Shown here: positions 1 through 9,940 of the stretch, piece by piece | How positions within the stretch are numbered: the stretch's first letter is position 1 | How the letters are laid out: the number at the start of each line of letters is the position of its first letter | DNA from: Sebastes aleutianus | Lineage: Eukaryota > Chordata > Actinopteri > Perciformes > Sebastidae | Length of the DNA stretch: 64,000 nt | Assembly (NCBI GenBank): GCA_916700875.1 | Contig: CAKAKS010000072.1 | Coordinates: 38,086,614 to 38,150,613, forward strand | Reading direction: 5' to 3' | Notes under the pieces: model-generated | What the model was told of the DNA's origin: nothing | The model's input: the letters and a program-made list of their open reading frames with translations, nothing else | The model's database searches: none | Made by a program: the position numbers and the translations under genes

Positions 1-642
1 CAAAGATATGACGCGTACTCAGCCTCCTTCCATAGGCCTTGAACAGCAGCAGGAAGAGGCTGCAGCTTTAGCCCTGGAGCCCATATGAACATAGTACCTA
101 TTTTGTGCCTTAAATGCTGAGAATTGATAAATGTAGATCCCCCTTCCTGGCAGACAGGCTGTATACCTGCCTCTGCAGACTCAAGCCAATATTGCAATTT
201 AAAGTAAAAAACTATCAGGTGTGTACATAAAAACACACATTGTCATTTAAGACTGAATAATAATTAATATGCCATATGTATGCCTAGTTAATGTTCTGCA
301 GCGTGGAGTTTTATTAATGTGTGATCGCATTTTATCATTAAACACGCCAAAAATAATAGAGAGCGGTCAAATGCGCTTCTGATGTGAACAGCAAGGCTTC
401 AGCTCGTTTGGCGATTAATAACGCCGGCTTCCGTTCCCTATACGTGAACCCACGCAGCGCTACTACGCTGGCACTGCACCGTTATGAATCTCCCAGAGAA
501 CCTGATATGGAGAGGGCAGAGGGGAGTACAGGCAGCTTGTGAGAAGCTCCAGTACGCATGAAAAAGTCACAGTACGCCAAGGAGTAAAATGTAGAAGTGC
601 TGGTACGGTGTACCGCTGCGTACCGGCTCACTTCGAGCACTG
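1..642. mobile_element. Right part of the intronic hAT-like element, first gene
   Basis: The stretch ends in CGAGCACTG followed by ATAATGAC, which are the right terminal repeat and target-site duplication of the element seen whole at 4128-6187. The left part lies outside the window. Compared with the other copies, about 370 bp are missing near position 110, so the left arm of the internal fold-back is gone. It lies in the intron of the gene at 817. No coding sequence is seen. Confidence 0.75.
255..341. repeat. Orphan right arm of the intronic fold-back element
   Basis: This matches the right arm of the 500-bp inverted-repeat element at 5373-5873, including ATATGCCATATG and a terminal TTAA. 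The partner arm has been deleted in this copy, so it cannot fold. Confidence 0.7.
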
Positions 643-816
643 ATAATGACACTTGTCAGAAGGACATCTCAGTTAAATGAAACATACCTATAAATCCAAA
701 ATAATGTTTCTCAATATTGCAGTAATCACACTTTGATATTTGTTTCATACAAATAATTAATACATGTGATCTAAAATATTTTATAATACGTTCACCTTTG
801 TTCTCAGTGTGTAGAC

Positions 817-2463
817 ATGGCTGCTGCCAGCAATCTGGAATCTGAAGATCAGTTTCTGTGCTCCATCTGTCTGGATGTGTTCACTGATCCCGTCACTATA
901 CCATGTGGACACAACTTCTGCAAAAACTGCATCACTGAACACTGGAATACTAGTGACAGGTGCCAGTGTCCGATGTGTAAAGAGGTTTTTACCATAAGAC
1001 CTGATTTGAGGGTCAACACCTTCATCTCTGAGATGGTTGTTCAGTTCAGACAGTCAGCTCAACAGAAAACCAGCAGCAGCAGCTCGGAGCAACAAGTGTC
1101 CAAACCAGGAGAAGTTCCCTGTGACGTCTGCACTGGAACCAAACTGAATGCCCTGAAGTCCTGCCTGGTGTGTCTGGCCTCCTACTGTGAGACTCACCTG
1201 GAGCCTCATCTGACAGCTTCACGTCTGAAAAGACATCAGCTGATCGACCCTGTGGAGAACCTGGAAGACAGGATGTGTACGAAGCACGATAAACCTCTGG
1301 AGCTGTTCTGTAAGACCGACCAGACATGTGTCTGCATGCTCTGCCCCATTTTAGACCACAAGACACATAAGTTTGTTCCTCTGAAAGAAGAATATGAAGG
1401 AAAGAAGGCAGAGCTGGGGAAGACAGAGGCTGAAATCCAGCAGATGATCCAGAAGAGACGACTGAAGATTCAGGAGATCAAACACTCAGTTGACCTCAGT
1501 GAGGAAAATGCAGACAGAGAGATAGCAGAAGGTGTCCAGGTCTTCACTGCTCTGAAGGAGTCTGTTGAGAGAGGCCAGGCCAATCTCATCAACACGATCA
1601 AAGAGAAGCAGAGAGCAACAGAAAAACAGGCCGAAGCTTTCATCAAAGAGCTGGAACAGGAAATCTCTGAGCTGACAAAAAGAAGGACTGAAGTTGAGCA
1701 GCTCTCACGCTCTGAAGACCAACTACATCTTCTCCAGAGTGTTCAGTCCCTGAAAGCAGCTCCACCCACCAAGGACTGGACAGAGGTCAGCGTCCGTCCA
1801 TCATATGAGGGGACTGTGAGGAGAGCTGTGGCTCAGCTGGAGGAGACAATCAGTAAAGAGATGAAGAAGCTGGTTACAGCTGAGTCAGAGCTGAAGAGGG
1901 TCCATCAGTATGCAGTGGATGTGACACTTGATCCTGATACAGCTAATCCCCATCTCATCCTGTCTGATGATGGGAAACAAGTGAATCATGGTGATGTGTG
2001 GAAGAATCTCCCAGACAATCCAGAGAGATTTTCCTATTTTGCCTGTGTTTTAGGAAAGCAGAGTTTCTCTTCAGGCAGATTTTACTTTGAGGTTCAAGTT
2101 AAAGGAAAGACTAACTGGTACTTCGGAGTGGCCAGAGAATCGATCAACAGGAAGGGAGACCTCACACTGAGACCTCAGAATGGTTACTGGACTATATGGT
2201 TGAGAAATAGAAATGAGTACAAAGCTCTTGCTGGCCCTTCAGTTAGTCTCTCTCTGAAGTCTCAGCCTCAGAAGGTGGGGGTGTTTGTGGATTATGAGGA
2301 GGGTCTGGTCTCCTTTTATGACGTAGATGCTGCAGCTCTTATCTACTCCTTTACTGGCTGCTGCTTCACTGAGAAACTCCTCACATTCTTTAATCCTGGT
2401 CTTAATGATGGTGGTAAAAACTCTGCACCTCTGATTATCTCTCCTGTCAATCAAGCTGAGTAG
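817..2463 (+). CDS. TRIM E3 ubiquitin ligase, bloodthirsty-related (btr) type, copy 1
   Basis: This is a predicted RING-type E3 ubiquitin ligase of 548 aa, expected in the cytoplasm. The RING (residues 15-54) has ligands C15, C18, C30, H32, C35, C38, C51 and C54. B-box 1 (102-140) shows C102, C105, C116, C119, C124, H127, H131 and H140. B-box 2 (154-184) shows C154, H157, C165, D168, C173, C176, H181 and H184. A coiled coil runs about 190-310, PRY about 366-410 (LDPDTA at 371) and SPRY about 412-545. The FLCSICLDVFTDP start and the end at ISPVNQAE fit fish bloodthirsty/TRIM39-like proteins better than finTRIM; this is inferred from motif recognition. The ATG lies 9 nt after a splice acceptor (AG at 806-807) and is the first ATG of the exon. 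Distinctive residues are Glu8, PILDHKTHKF in B-box 2, WYFGV in SPRY and the TFFNPGLND loop. Confidence 0.95.
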   Translation: MAAASNLESEDQFLCSICLDVFTDPVTIPCGHNFCKNCITEHWNTSDRCQCPMCKEVFTIRPDLRVNTFISEMVVQFRQSAQQKTSSSSSEQQVSKPGEVPCDVCTGTKLNALKSCLVCLASYCETHLEPHLTASRLKRHQLIDPVENLEDRMCTKHDKPLELFCKTDQTCVCMLCPILDHKTHKFVPLKEEYEGKKAELGKTEAEIQQMIQKRRLKIQEIKHSVDLSEENADREIAEGVQVFTALKESVERGQANLINTIKEKQRATEKQAEAFIKELEQEISELTKRRTEVEQLSRSEDQLHLLQSVQSLKAAPPTKDWTEVSVRPSYEGTVRRAVAQLEETISKEMKKLVTAESELKRVHQYAVDVTLDPDTANPHLILSDDGKQVNHGDVWKNLPDNPERFSYFACVLGKQSFSSGRFYFEVQVKGKTNWYFGVARESINRKGDLTLRPQNGYWTIWLRNRNEYKALAGPSVSLSLKSQPQKVGVFVDYEEGLVSFYDVDAAALIYSFTGCCFTEKLLTFFNPGLNDGGKNSAPLIISPVNQAE

Positions 2464-3427
2464 ACTGATGATATTTAAATGAAAAGGTTCACTGTCATAT
2501 AACAGAACAAATATACATATTCAGTGGCAATATACAATGTAAACCTGTTGTCTTCAGAATTAATCTTCAGGGCTGTTTTTCTGACACCATGAAAAGTCGA
2601 CTGTTTAGAGATACGTGGTTCTCACAGGACAGCGACGCTACAAACAAATGATGATCTTATAGACCATGATGCATTGCTGTAGATTAAACTAGCCAACAGT
2701 ATATAAAGGAGTTAAAATTAGCACAACCTTAAACATATACAGCAGTAAAATGCAACATACACATTAATGTAGTAGTAATATTAATCCAGAAACATCAGAT
2801 ATAATAGTAAAACACTGACAGGGAACATTTTACTGCACAATCAACACTTTTACTTTTCATACGTTAAGTACATTTTTCTGATAAAGACAACCACTCAGTT
2901 TCAAAAAGTTACTCTTGTGTACTCTTTCTGTGATTAATTAAGAGCTGAATAAATTATCTAATTAATTTATCAATAAAAAAAAACAATGTGCAAATATTAA
3001 TCAATTAATTGTTCATGTAATTCTTTTAAAGCAAAAATGTCAAAAATTCACAGATTCCAGGCTCTCAAATGTGAATATTTGCTGGTTTCTGGGTCTTCTA
3101 TCATATTAAACCAAATATTTTTGGATTATTATAAATCATAATGGGCAATTGTGACTTTTTTTCTGATATTTTATGCACCAAGAGATTAATCAATAATGAA
3201 AATAATTGTTAGTTGCAGCATTAGAGCTTTAATTCTGTTTTATAGACCTACATCTTTTCAGCTGTTGTTGGGTTTTGAACATTTAATTATCATTAAGTGA
3301 ATGATTGTCAGTATTTTTACAAGTTATTCAGTCATCCGGTTATTGAGTTTTAATGTCTAATTTGCATTCATGTTGTTATTAATTTAATCAGTCATCACTG
3401 CAATAAAATCCTGTGCAGAGGAATAAA
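2464..3427 (+). terminator. 3' UTR and polyadenylation signals, copy 1
   Basis: Two hexamers, AATAAA at 3402-3407 and 3422-3427, are followed by a GT-rich stretch (TGTGTGAGTGTTT), the usual layout of a vertebrate cleavage site. About 2935-3230 is an old copy of a dispersed fish repeat, recognisable by its end in GTTAGTTGCAGCATTAGAGC. All units share it, so it predates the array. No other gene is seen. Confidence 0.75.
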
Positions 3428-3429
3428 CT

Positions 3430-4022
3430 TTTTGTGTGAGTGTTTATTTTGAAACTGGAGTCTTGTCAACAAAGTCACAAAGGTTTTCACAGGTTGGATG
3501 CGTTTCTCAACTGTGGCCACTAGATGTGAGCATGACAACACACATCAGAGGGAGGAGAGTTTGTTAAAGGCATGCACAGACTGCACACACCACTCAACAT
3601 CCTGGTCTGATTCAGCAACAACTAATAGGAACGAAGCAAATACAAGAATTACATGAGAAGGTTAGAACATTACAGGACAAACAGTGAGCTGAAATCTGGA
3701 CAGACAGTATGATTGTTGCAGAGCTGTAGAGGACTGTAAAGTGGCTGCTGGTTTCTGCTGACCCTAAGATGTATTCTTACATGTGGGATTGACTTTTTAT
3801 TTGTGAAAACTGTCCTGGTGGAGGAAACACATCCTCAAAAACAGAGCTGCTGTAAGAGGTGGAGCAACACTGGAAGGAGGAGAGCTTCAACGTCACATTA
3901 CAGAAATGAAACTGCATGTTTGTCAGAGAGCTGCAGTCGAGACAAGTCTCTGTGTTTCTGTCTAAAGAAATATTAAACTGAGTTCATCAGGTCTTTCTCA
4001 ACAACAACAGACTCAAATACTG
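3430..4022 (+). promoter_or_regulatory. Promoter region and non-coding leader exon, copy 2
   Basis: The leader exon ends at 4022 with CAAATACTG followed by the donor GTGAGT; its 5' end cannot be fixed by eye. The block conserved between units begins near 3821. A 19-codon upstream ORF lies at 3906-3965 (MKLHVCQ...CVSV, stop TAA). Upstream there is no clear TATA box. A CTCF-like CCACTAGATGTG is at 3517-3528. A GAAATGAAACT at 3903-3913 resembles an ISRE but has one spacer base instead of two. This is the short promoter form. Confidence 0.65.
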
Positions 4023-4127
4023 GTGAGTGCAGCTGATAATATTTACTGTGTTTCAACAACCAGCATTAACACAAAACTTACAGCTCTAATCAAACAGGAA
4101 GTTACAATCTTTTCATTTCATATTGAC

Positions 4128-6187
4128 CAGTGTTTGAAGTGGAAAAAAATAAGTGCTGGTACTCTCTTATTCACATGTTGTGTGTATCTGCCGGTATCAG
4201 CAATCTCTTGCGACTTATTCTTATTTATTCATTATTTCTTTAAGCATGTTAAACTGTGTGAGTCATAATCAGTTGTGATTTTATATACTTGGGCTATATG
4301 CATCTTCTATAGTAGGCCTATAATACTCCCATAATATTCACACTGGAACATTATAGGGTTAAGGTGGTGTGTTTGTATATAGTGTTAATACTTAAAGTGC
4401 TGTCCTGTGTTATTTGTAGCCTTCAGCATCTCTCTATAATATATTATAGGATGTCTATAGGCTGGAATCAACAGCAGCCAGACAGACAGGCAGGTATACA
4501 TGCAGAGCTGAGGTGTGAGCTCTTCATTCAGGTTTTAGGAGCAGAGTCCCAGTCAGGATGCTCCTACATATTATACAGACACAAATTATAAACTTATACA
4601 TTGAATAAGAAATACTAGGAGGTATTGGGTTTGGGGGTCCTCCCCTGAGAAAATTTGAAGGATTTTGACTTAAAACTACGCATTTTGCATCATTGTGGAC
4701 CATTATTATTACTAGTTAAATTATTGTTTTTATTATTTATCACAGCCTTCGTCTGAACATTTAATTCTTCTGGAAATGTATGTCCTGTAAAATCATATTC
4801 TATAAATCAGAAAACTTTTAAATAATGTTATATTAATTATATTTGTTCACAAAAAAAAGTTATGACGAACAGTTTATTAATTATTTTCCAAAAAGGATGT
4901 GAACATTGTATTGATAAATTACAGCACCCTCGTTCTCACCCGACATTATTGTTAGCCTAGCCACCATAACCAGTCTGACTGTTCACTGACTGCGCTGTGT
5001 GTGTTGATGTGTGTGGAGCTCCGACAAGGCCTATGAAAGGAGGCTAGGGTCACGGGCGGACATGGCACTGGGGGTATGTCACATGCACTGTGTAACTGAA
5101 GCTGCGGTCGTGCGTTGCGTTTGGTTCAATTTGGGCGAGGGCAGACCAGAATTTTACTGCGCATGTGTTGTACCCCAAAGATATGACACTCAGCCTCCTT
5201 CCATAGGCCTTGAACAGCAGCAGGAAGAGGCTGCAGCTTTAGCCCTGGAGCCCATATGTACATAGTACCTATTATGCCCTGATATCGCAATTCATTTTTT
5301 TGTCTCGACGATGCATATTGTCACGTTTTTATATCGCAATATTTTGTGGCACAATATTTCGTCACACCCCTATTAATAATAGAACGCGATTTCACATTAT
5401 ATAAAACTCCACATTGCAGAACATTAACATATGGCATATCATTTATTATTCTACATAAATACTTTGAAACATTAACTGTTTATCATCGTGGCATAAGCCC
5501 TTTCTACCGGTATAGATATGATAGACGTCGGGGTATTTTCACACTATAATCTATCTTTTAAGACTAAGATAGAGGATATACCCCGATGTTTATGCCAATC
5601 ATATTTATGTGGTTACGAAATGGCATATGCTGTTGCAGGGAGTTAAATGCTGTGAGTTGATAAATGTAGATCCCCCTTCCTGGCAGACAGGCTGTATACC
5701 TGCCTCTGCAGACTCGAGCCAATATTGTAATTTACAGTAAAAACTATCAGGTTTGTACATAAAAACATACATCGTCATTTCAGACTGAATAATAATTAAT
5801 ATGCCATATGTATGCCTAGTTAATGTTCTGCAGCGTGGATTTTTATTAATGTATGATCGCATTTTATCATTAAACATGCCAAAAATAATACAGAGCGGTC
5901 AAATGCGCTTCTGATGTGAACAGCCAGGCTTCAGCTCGCTTGGCGATTAATAACGCCGGCTTCCGTTCCCTATACGTGAACCCACGCAGCGCAACTACGC
6001 TGGCACTGCACCGTTATGAATCTCCATTATGGATCTCCCAGAGAACCTGATATGGAGAGGGCAGAGGAGAGTACAGGCAGCTTGTGAGAAGCTCCAGTAC
6101 ACATGAAAAAGTCACAGTACGCCAAAGAGTGAAATGGAGAAGTGCCGGTACGGTGTACCGCTACGTACCGGACCACTTCGAGCACTG
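4128..6187. mobile_element. Intronic hAT-like element, copy 2 (complete ends)
   Basis: The left end is CAGTGTTTGAAGTGG and the right end, reversed, is CAGTGCTCGAAGTGG. They are flanked by ATATTGAC (4120-4127) and ATAATGAC (6188-6195), an 8-bp duplication with one mismatch. The CAGTG...CACTG ends and 8-bp duplication are typical of the hAT superfamily. There is no transposase ORF, so it is non-autonomous. The interior contains a fold-back element (5373-5873) and other repeat debris. It lies wholly within the intron 4023-6352. Confidence 0.75.
5373..5873. repeat. 500-bp intronic fold-back (inverted-repeat) element
   Basis: Two arms of about 85 bp are inverted copies. The left carries AAAACTCCACATTGCAGAAC; the right carries the inverse with GTTCTGCAGCGTGGA. 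A second, inner inverted repeat is present (CGGGGTATT near 5529 against ATACCCCG near 5578). Both outer ends are TTAA, which may be a piggyBac-type target duplication. No coding potential is seen. As RNA it could form a long hairpin in the pre-mRNA. Confidence 0.7.
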
Positions 6188-6361
6188 ATAATGACACATG
6201 TCAGATGGACATCTCAGTTAAATGAAACATACCTATGAATTCAAAATAATGTTTCTCAATATTGCACTAATCCTACTTTGATATTTGTTTCATACAAATG
6301 ATTAATACATGTGAAACAAAACATTTTATAATACTTTCACTTTTGTTCTCAGTGTGTAGAC

Positions 6362-8002
6362 ATGGCTGCTGCCAGCAATCTGCTATCTGAAGATCAGTTT
6401 CTGTGCTCCATCTGTCTGGATGTGTTCACTGATCCAGTCAGTACACCATGTGGACACAACTTCTGCAAAAACTGCATCACTGAACACTGGAATACTAGTG
6501 ACAGGTGCCAGTGTCCAATGTGTAAAGAGGCTTTTACCACAAGACCTGATTTGAGGGTCAACACCTTCATCTCTGAGATGGTTGTTCAGTTCAGACAGTC
6601 AGCTCAACAGAAAACCAGCACCAGCAGCTCAGAGCAACAAGTGTCCAAACTAGGAGAAGTTCCCTGTGACTTCTGCACAGGAACCAAACTGAAGTCCCTG
6701 AAGTCCTGCCTGGTGTGTCTGGCCTCCTACTGTGAGACTCACCTGGAGCCTCATCTGACAATGTCAGGCCTGAAAAGACATCAGCTGATCGACCCTGTGG
6801 AGAACCTGGAAGACAGGATGTGTACGAAGCACGATAAACCTCTGGAGCTGTTCTGTAAGACCGACCAGACATGTATCTGCATGCTCTGCCATGTTGTAGA
6901 CCACAAGATGCATGATGTTGTTCCTCTGAAAGATGAATATGAAGGAAAGAAGGCCAAGCTGGGGAAGACAGAGGCTGAAATCCAGCAGATGATCCAGAAG
7001 AGACGACTGAAGATTCAGGAGATCAAACACTCAGTCGACCTCAGTGAGGAAGATGCAGACAGAGAGATAGCAGAAGGTGTTCAGGTCTTCACTGCTCTGA
7101 AGGAGTCTGTTGAGAGAGGCCAGGCCAATCTCATCGACACGATCAAAGAGAAGCAGAAAACAACAGAAAAACAGGCCGAAGCTTTCATCAAAGAGCTGGA
7201 ACAGGAAATCTCTGAGCTGACGAAGAGAAGGACTGAAGTGGAGCAGCTCTCACGGTCTGAAGACCAACTCCATCTTCTCCAGAGTGTCCACTCCCTGAAA
7301 GCTGCTCCACCCACCAAGGACTGGACAGACGTCAGCATCCGTCTATCATATGAGGGGACTGTGAGGAGAGCTGTGTCTCAGCTGGAGGAGACACTCAGTA
7401 AAGAGATGAAGAAGCTGCTTGAAGATGAGCTGAAGAGGGTCCAGAAGTATGCAGTAGATGTGACTCTTGATCCTGATACAGCTAATCCCTACCTCATCCT
7501 CTCTGATGATGGGAAACAAGTGAATCAGGTTGATGTAAAGAAGAATCTCCCAAACAACCCAGAGAGATTTTCTGATTATGTTTTTGTTTTAGGAAAGCAG
7601 AGTCTCTCTTCAGGCAAATTTTACTTTGAGGTTCAAGTTAAAGGAAAGACTAAATGGACTTTAGGAGTGGCCAGAGAGTCGATCAACAGGAAGAGAGTCA
7701 TCACACTGAGCCCTCAGAATGGTTACTGGACTATATGGTTGAGAAACGGAAATGAGTACAAAGCTCTTGATGTTCCTCCAGTCAGTCTCTCTCTGAAGTC
7801 TCAGCCTCAGAAGGTGGGGGTGTTTGTGGATTATGAGGAGGGTCTGGTCTCCTTTTATGACGTAGATGCTGCAGCTCTTATCTACTCCTTTACTGGCTGC
7901 TACTTCACTGAGAAACTCCTCCCATTATTCAGTCCTTGTGTTCATGATGGTGGTAAAAACTCTGCCCCTCTGATCATCTCTCCTGTCAATCAAGCTGAGT
8001 AA
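6362..8002 (+). CDS. TRIM E3 ubiquitin ligase, btr type, copy 2
   Basis: This protein of 546 aa has the same RING, B-box 1, B-box 2, coiled coil and PRY-SPRY order as the gene at 817, and all zinc ligands are present. Exon 2 starts at 6353 after TTCTCAG and the ATG follows 9 nt later. The intron is 4023-6352 (2330 bp). Copy-specific features are NLLSEDQ at the start, PVSTPCGHN in the RING, MSGLKRHQ in B-box 1, CHVVDHKMHDVV in B-box 2 and the shorter LLEDELKRV before PRY (two residues fewer than copy 1). The SPRY shows KRVITLSPQN, KALDVPPV and LFSPCVHDGG, and CYFTEK where most copies have CCFTEK. The function as an E3 ligase is inferred from the domains. Confidence 0.95.
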   Translation: MAAASNLLSEDQFLCSICLDVFTDPVSTPCGHNFCKNCITEHWNTSDRCQCPMCKEAFTTRPDLRVNTFISEMVVQFRQSAQQKTSTSSSEQQVSKLGEVPCDFCTGTKLKSLKSCLVCLASYCETHLEPHLTMSGLKRHQLIDPVENLEDRMCTKHDKPLELFCKTDQTCICMLCHVVDHKMHDVVPLKDEYEGKKAKLGKTEAEIQQMIQKRRLKIQEIKHSVDLSEEDADREIAEGVQVFTALKESVERGQANLIDTIKEKQKTTEKQAEAFIKELEQEISELTKRRTEVEQLSRSEDQLHLLQSVHSLKAAPPTKDWTDVSIRLSYEGTVRRAVSQLEETLSKEMKKLLEDELKRVQKYAVDVTLDPDTANPYLILSDDGKQVNQVDVKKNLPNNPERFSDYVFVLGKQSLSSGKFYFEVQVKGKTKWTLGVARESINRKRVITLSPQNGYWTIWLRNGNEYKALDVPPVSLSLKSQPQKVGVFVDYEEGLVSFYDVDAAALIYSFTGCYFTEKLLPLFSPCVHDGGKNSAPLIISPVNQAE

Positions 8003-8945
8003 ACTGATGATATTTAAATGAAAAGGTTAACTGTCATATAACAGAACAAATATACATATTCATTTGCAATATACAATGTAAACCTGTTGTCTTCAGAATT
8101 AATCTTCAGGGCTGTTTTTCTGACACCATGAAAAGTCGACTTTTTAGAGATACGTGGTTCTCACAGGACAGCGACGCTACAAACAGATGATCTTATAGAC
8201 CATGATGCATTACTGTAGATTAAACTAGCCAACAGAATATAAAGGAGTTAAAATTACCACAACCTTAAACATCTACAGCCGTAAAATGCAACATACACAT
8301 TAATGCAGCAGTCATATTAATCCAGAAACATCAGATATAATAGTAAAACACTGACAGGGAACATTTTACTGCACAATCACTACTTTTACTTTTCATACGT
8401 TATGTACATTTTTCTGGTAATGACAACCACTCAGTTTCAAAAAGTTACTTGTCTACTCTTTCTGTGAGCAATTAAGAGCTGAATAAATTAGCTAATTAAT
8501 TTATAAAACGGAAAAATGTATCTGCAAATATGAATCAATTAATTGTTTATGTAATTTTTTAAAGCACAAAATGTCATAAATTCACAGATTCCATCCTCTG
8601 GAATGTGAATATTTGCTGGTTTCTGGGTCTTCTATCATATTAAACCAAATATCTTTGTATTTTTATAAATCATAATGGGCATTTGTGACTTTTTTTCTGA
8701 TATTTTATGCACCAAGAGATTAATCAATAATGAAAATAATTGTTAGTTGCAGCATTAGAGCTTTAATTCTGTTTTATAGGCCTACGTCTTTTCAGCTGTT
8801 GTTGGGTTTTAAACATTTAATTATCATTAAGTGAATGATTAATTGTAAGGATTTTTACTAGTTATTCAGTCATCTGGTTATTGGGTTTTAATGTCTAATA
8901 TGCATTTATGTTGTTATTCATGTAATCAGTCATTATTGCAATAAA
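8003..8945 (+). terminator. 3' UTR and polyadenylation signal, copy 2
   Basis: AATAAA lies at 8940-8945, with GTGTGAGTGTTTT downstream. The dispersed-repeat relic seen in every unit is at about 8465-8760. No insertion is present. Confidence 0.75.
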
Positions 8946-8959
8946 ATCTTGTGCAGAAG

Positions 8960-9670
8960 AAGAAACTTTTTGTGTGAGTGTTTTATTTTGAAACTGGAGT
9001 CTTGTCCTCAAAGTCACAAAGGTTTTCACAGGTTGGATGTGTTTCTCAACTGTGGCCACTAGATGTGAGCATTACAACACACATCAGAGGGAGGAGAGTT
9101 TGTTAAAGGCATGCACAGACTGCACACACCACTCAACTTCCTGCCTGATTCAGCAACAACTAATAGGAACAAAGCAAATACAAGAATTACATGAGAAGGT
9201 TAGAACATTACAGGACAAACAGTGAGCTGAAATCTGGACAGACAGTATGATTGTTGCAGAGCTGTAGAGGACTGTAAAGTGGCTGCTGGTTTCTGTTGAC
9301 CCTAAGATGTATTCTTTCATGTGGGATTGACTTTTGTTTGTGAAAACTGTTCTGGTGGTTGCAGGAAAAAGAAGATAAAAGAAGTAAAAAAAAGTCTCCC
9401 TAAAGATTAAACGTATCTTGTGCCAAATATCAGTAACTATACTGAAGGTATTCTGTCTAACCCTGAAGGAGGAAACACAACCTCACAAACAGAGCTGCTG
9501 TAAGAGGTGGAGCAACACTGAAAGGAGGAGAGCTCCAAAGTCACATTACAGAAATGACACTGCATGTTTGTCAGAGAGCTGCAGTCGAGACAAGTCTCTG
9601 TGTTTCTGTCTAAAGAAATATAAAACTGAGTTCATCAGGTCTTTCTCAACAACAACAGACTCAAATACTG
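8960..9670 (+). promoter_or_regulatory. Promoter region and leader exon, copy 3 (long form)
   Basis: The donor GTGAGT starts at 9671. This copy has about 110 extra bases (9359-9468, starting GTTGCAGGAAAAAG) just before the conserved leader block; short-form units lack them. The upstream ORF at 9554-9613 keeps 19 codons with Lys2 changed to Thr, which also breaks the ISRE-like motif (GAAATGACACT). The CTCF-like motif starts at 9056. Confidence 0.65.
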
Positions 9671-9931
9671 GTGAGTGCAGCTGATAATATTTACTGTGTT
9701 TCAACAACCAGCATTAACTCAAAACTTACAGCTCTAATCAAACAGGAAGTTACACTCTTTTCATTTCATGACACTTGTCAAATAAATGAAAACTAAACCC
9801 ACCGAAATACCTATAAATTCAAAAATGATGTTTCTCAATAATGCAGTAATCATACTTTGATATTTGTTTTATACAAATGATTGATACATGTGTAACAAAA
9901 CATTTTGTAATACTTTCACTTTTGTTCTCAG
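9671..9931 (+). other. Short 261-bp intron, lacking the hAT-like element
   Basis: GTGAGT begins the intron and TTCTCAG ends it. At 9762-9780 the sequence reads TTTCATGACACTTGTC, where long introns have TTTCATATTGAC, 2 kb of transposon, then ATAATGACACTTGTC. It therefore looks like an unoccupied target site, apart from about three bases. The intron at 35177-35437 has the same length and layout. Confidence 0.7.
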
Positions 9932-9940
9932 TGTGTAGAC

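Noticed and set aside
1046..1366. Antisense ORFs of about 80-150 codons inside every TRIM coding region
   Set aside because: They recur at the same place in each copy because the sense sequence is conserved. Their composition fits reverse reading of the B-box and SPRY codons, and no start or splice context supports them.
817..2463. Assignment to the finTRIM family
   Set aside because: The order of domains would also fit, but the FLCSICLDVFTDP start and the SPRY motifs match the bloodthirsty/TRIM39-like fish group better. A tree with known finTRIM and btr proteins would settle it.
4023..4268. ORF starting at the GTGAGT of the leader exon, repeated at 13152, 29933 and 63602
   Set aside because: It begins with GTG at the splice donor and lies in the intron. 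Its ends differ between copies through small indels, so it is a by-product of conserved intron sequence.
5346..5549. ORF of 67 codons seen in many introns (also 31235, 39911, 59416)
   Set aside because: It lies across the left arm of the fold-back element and is repeated only because the transposon is repeated. No recognisable protein feature is present.
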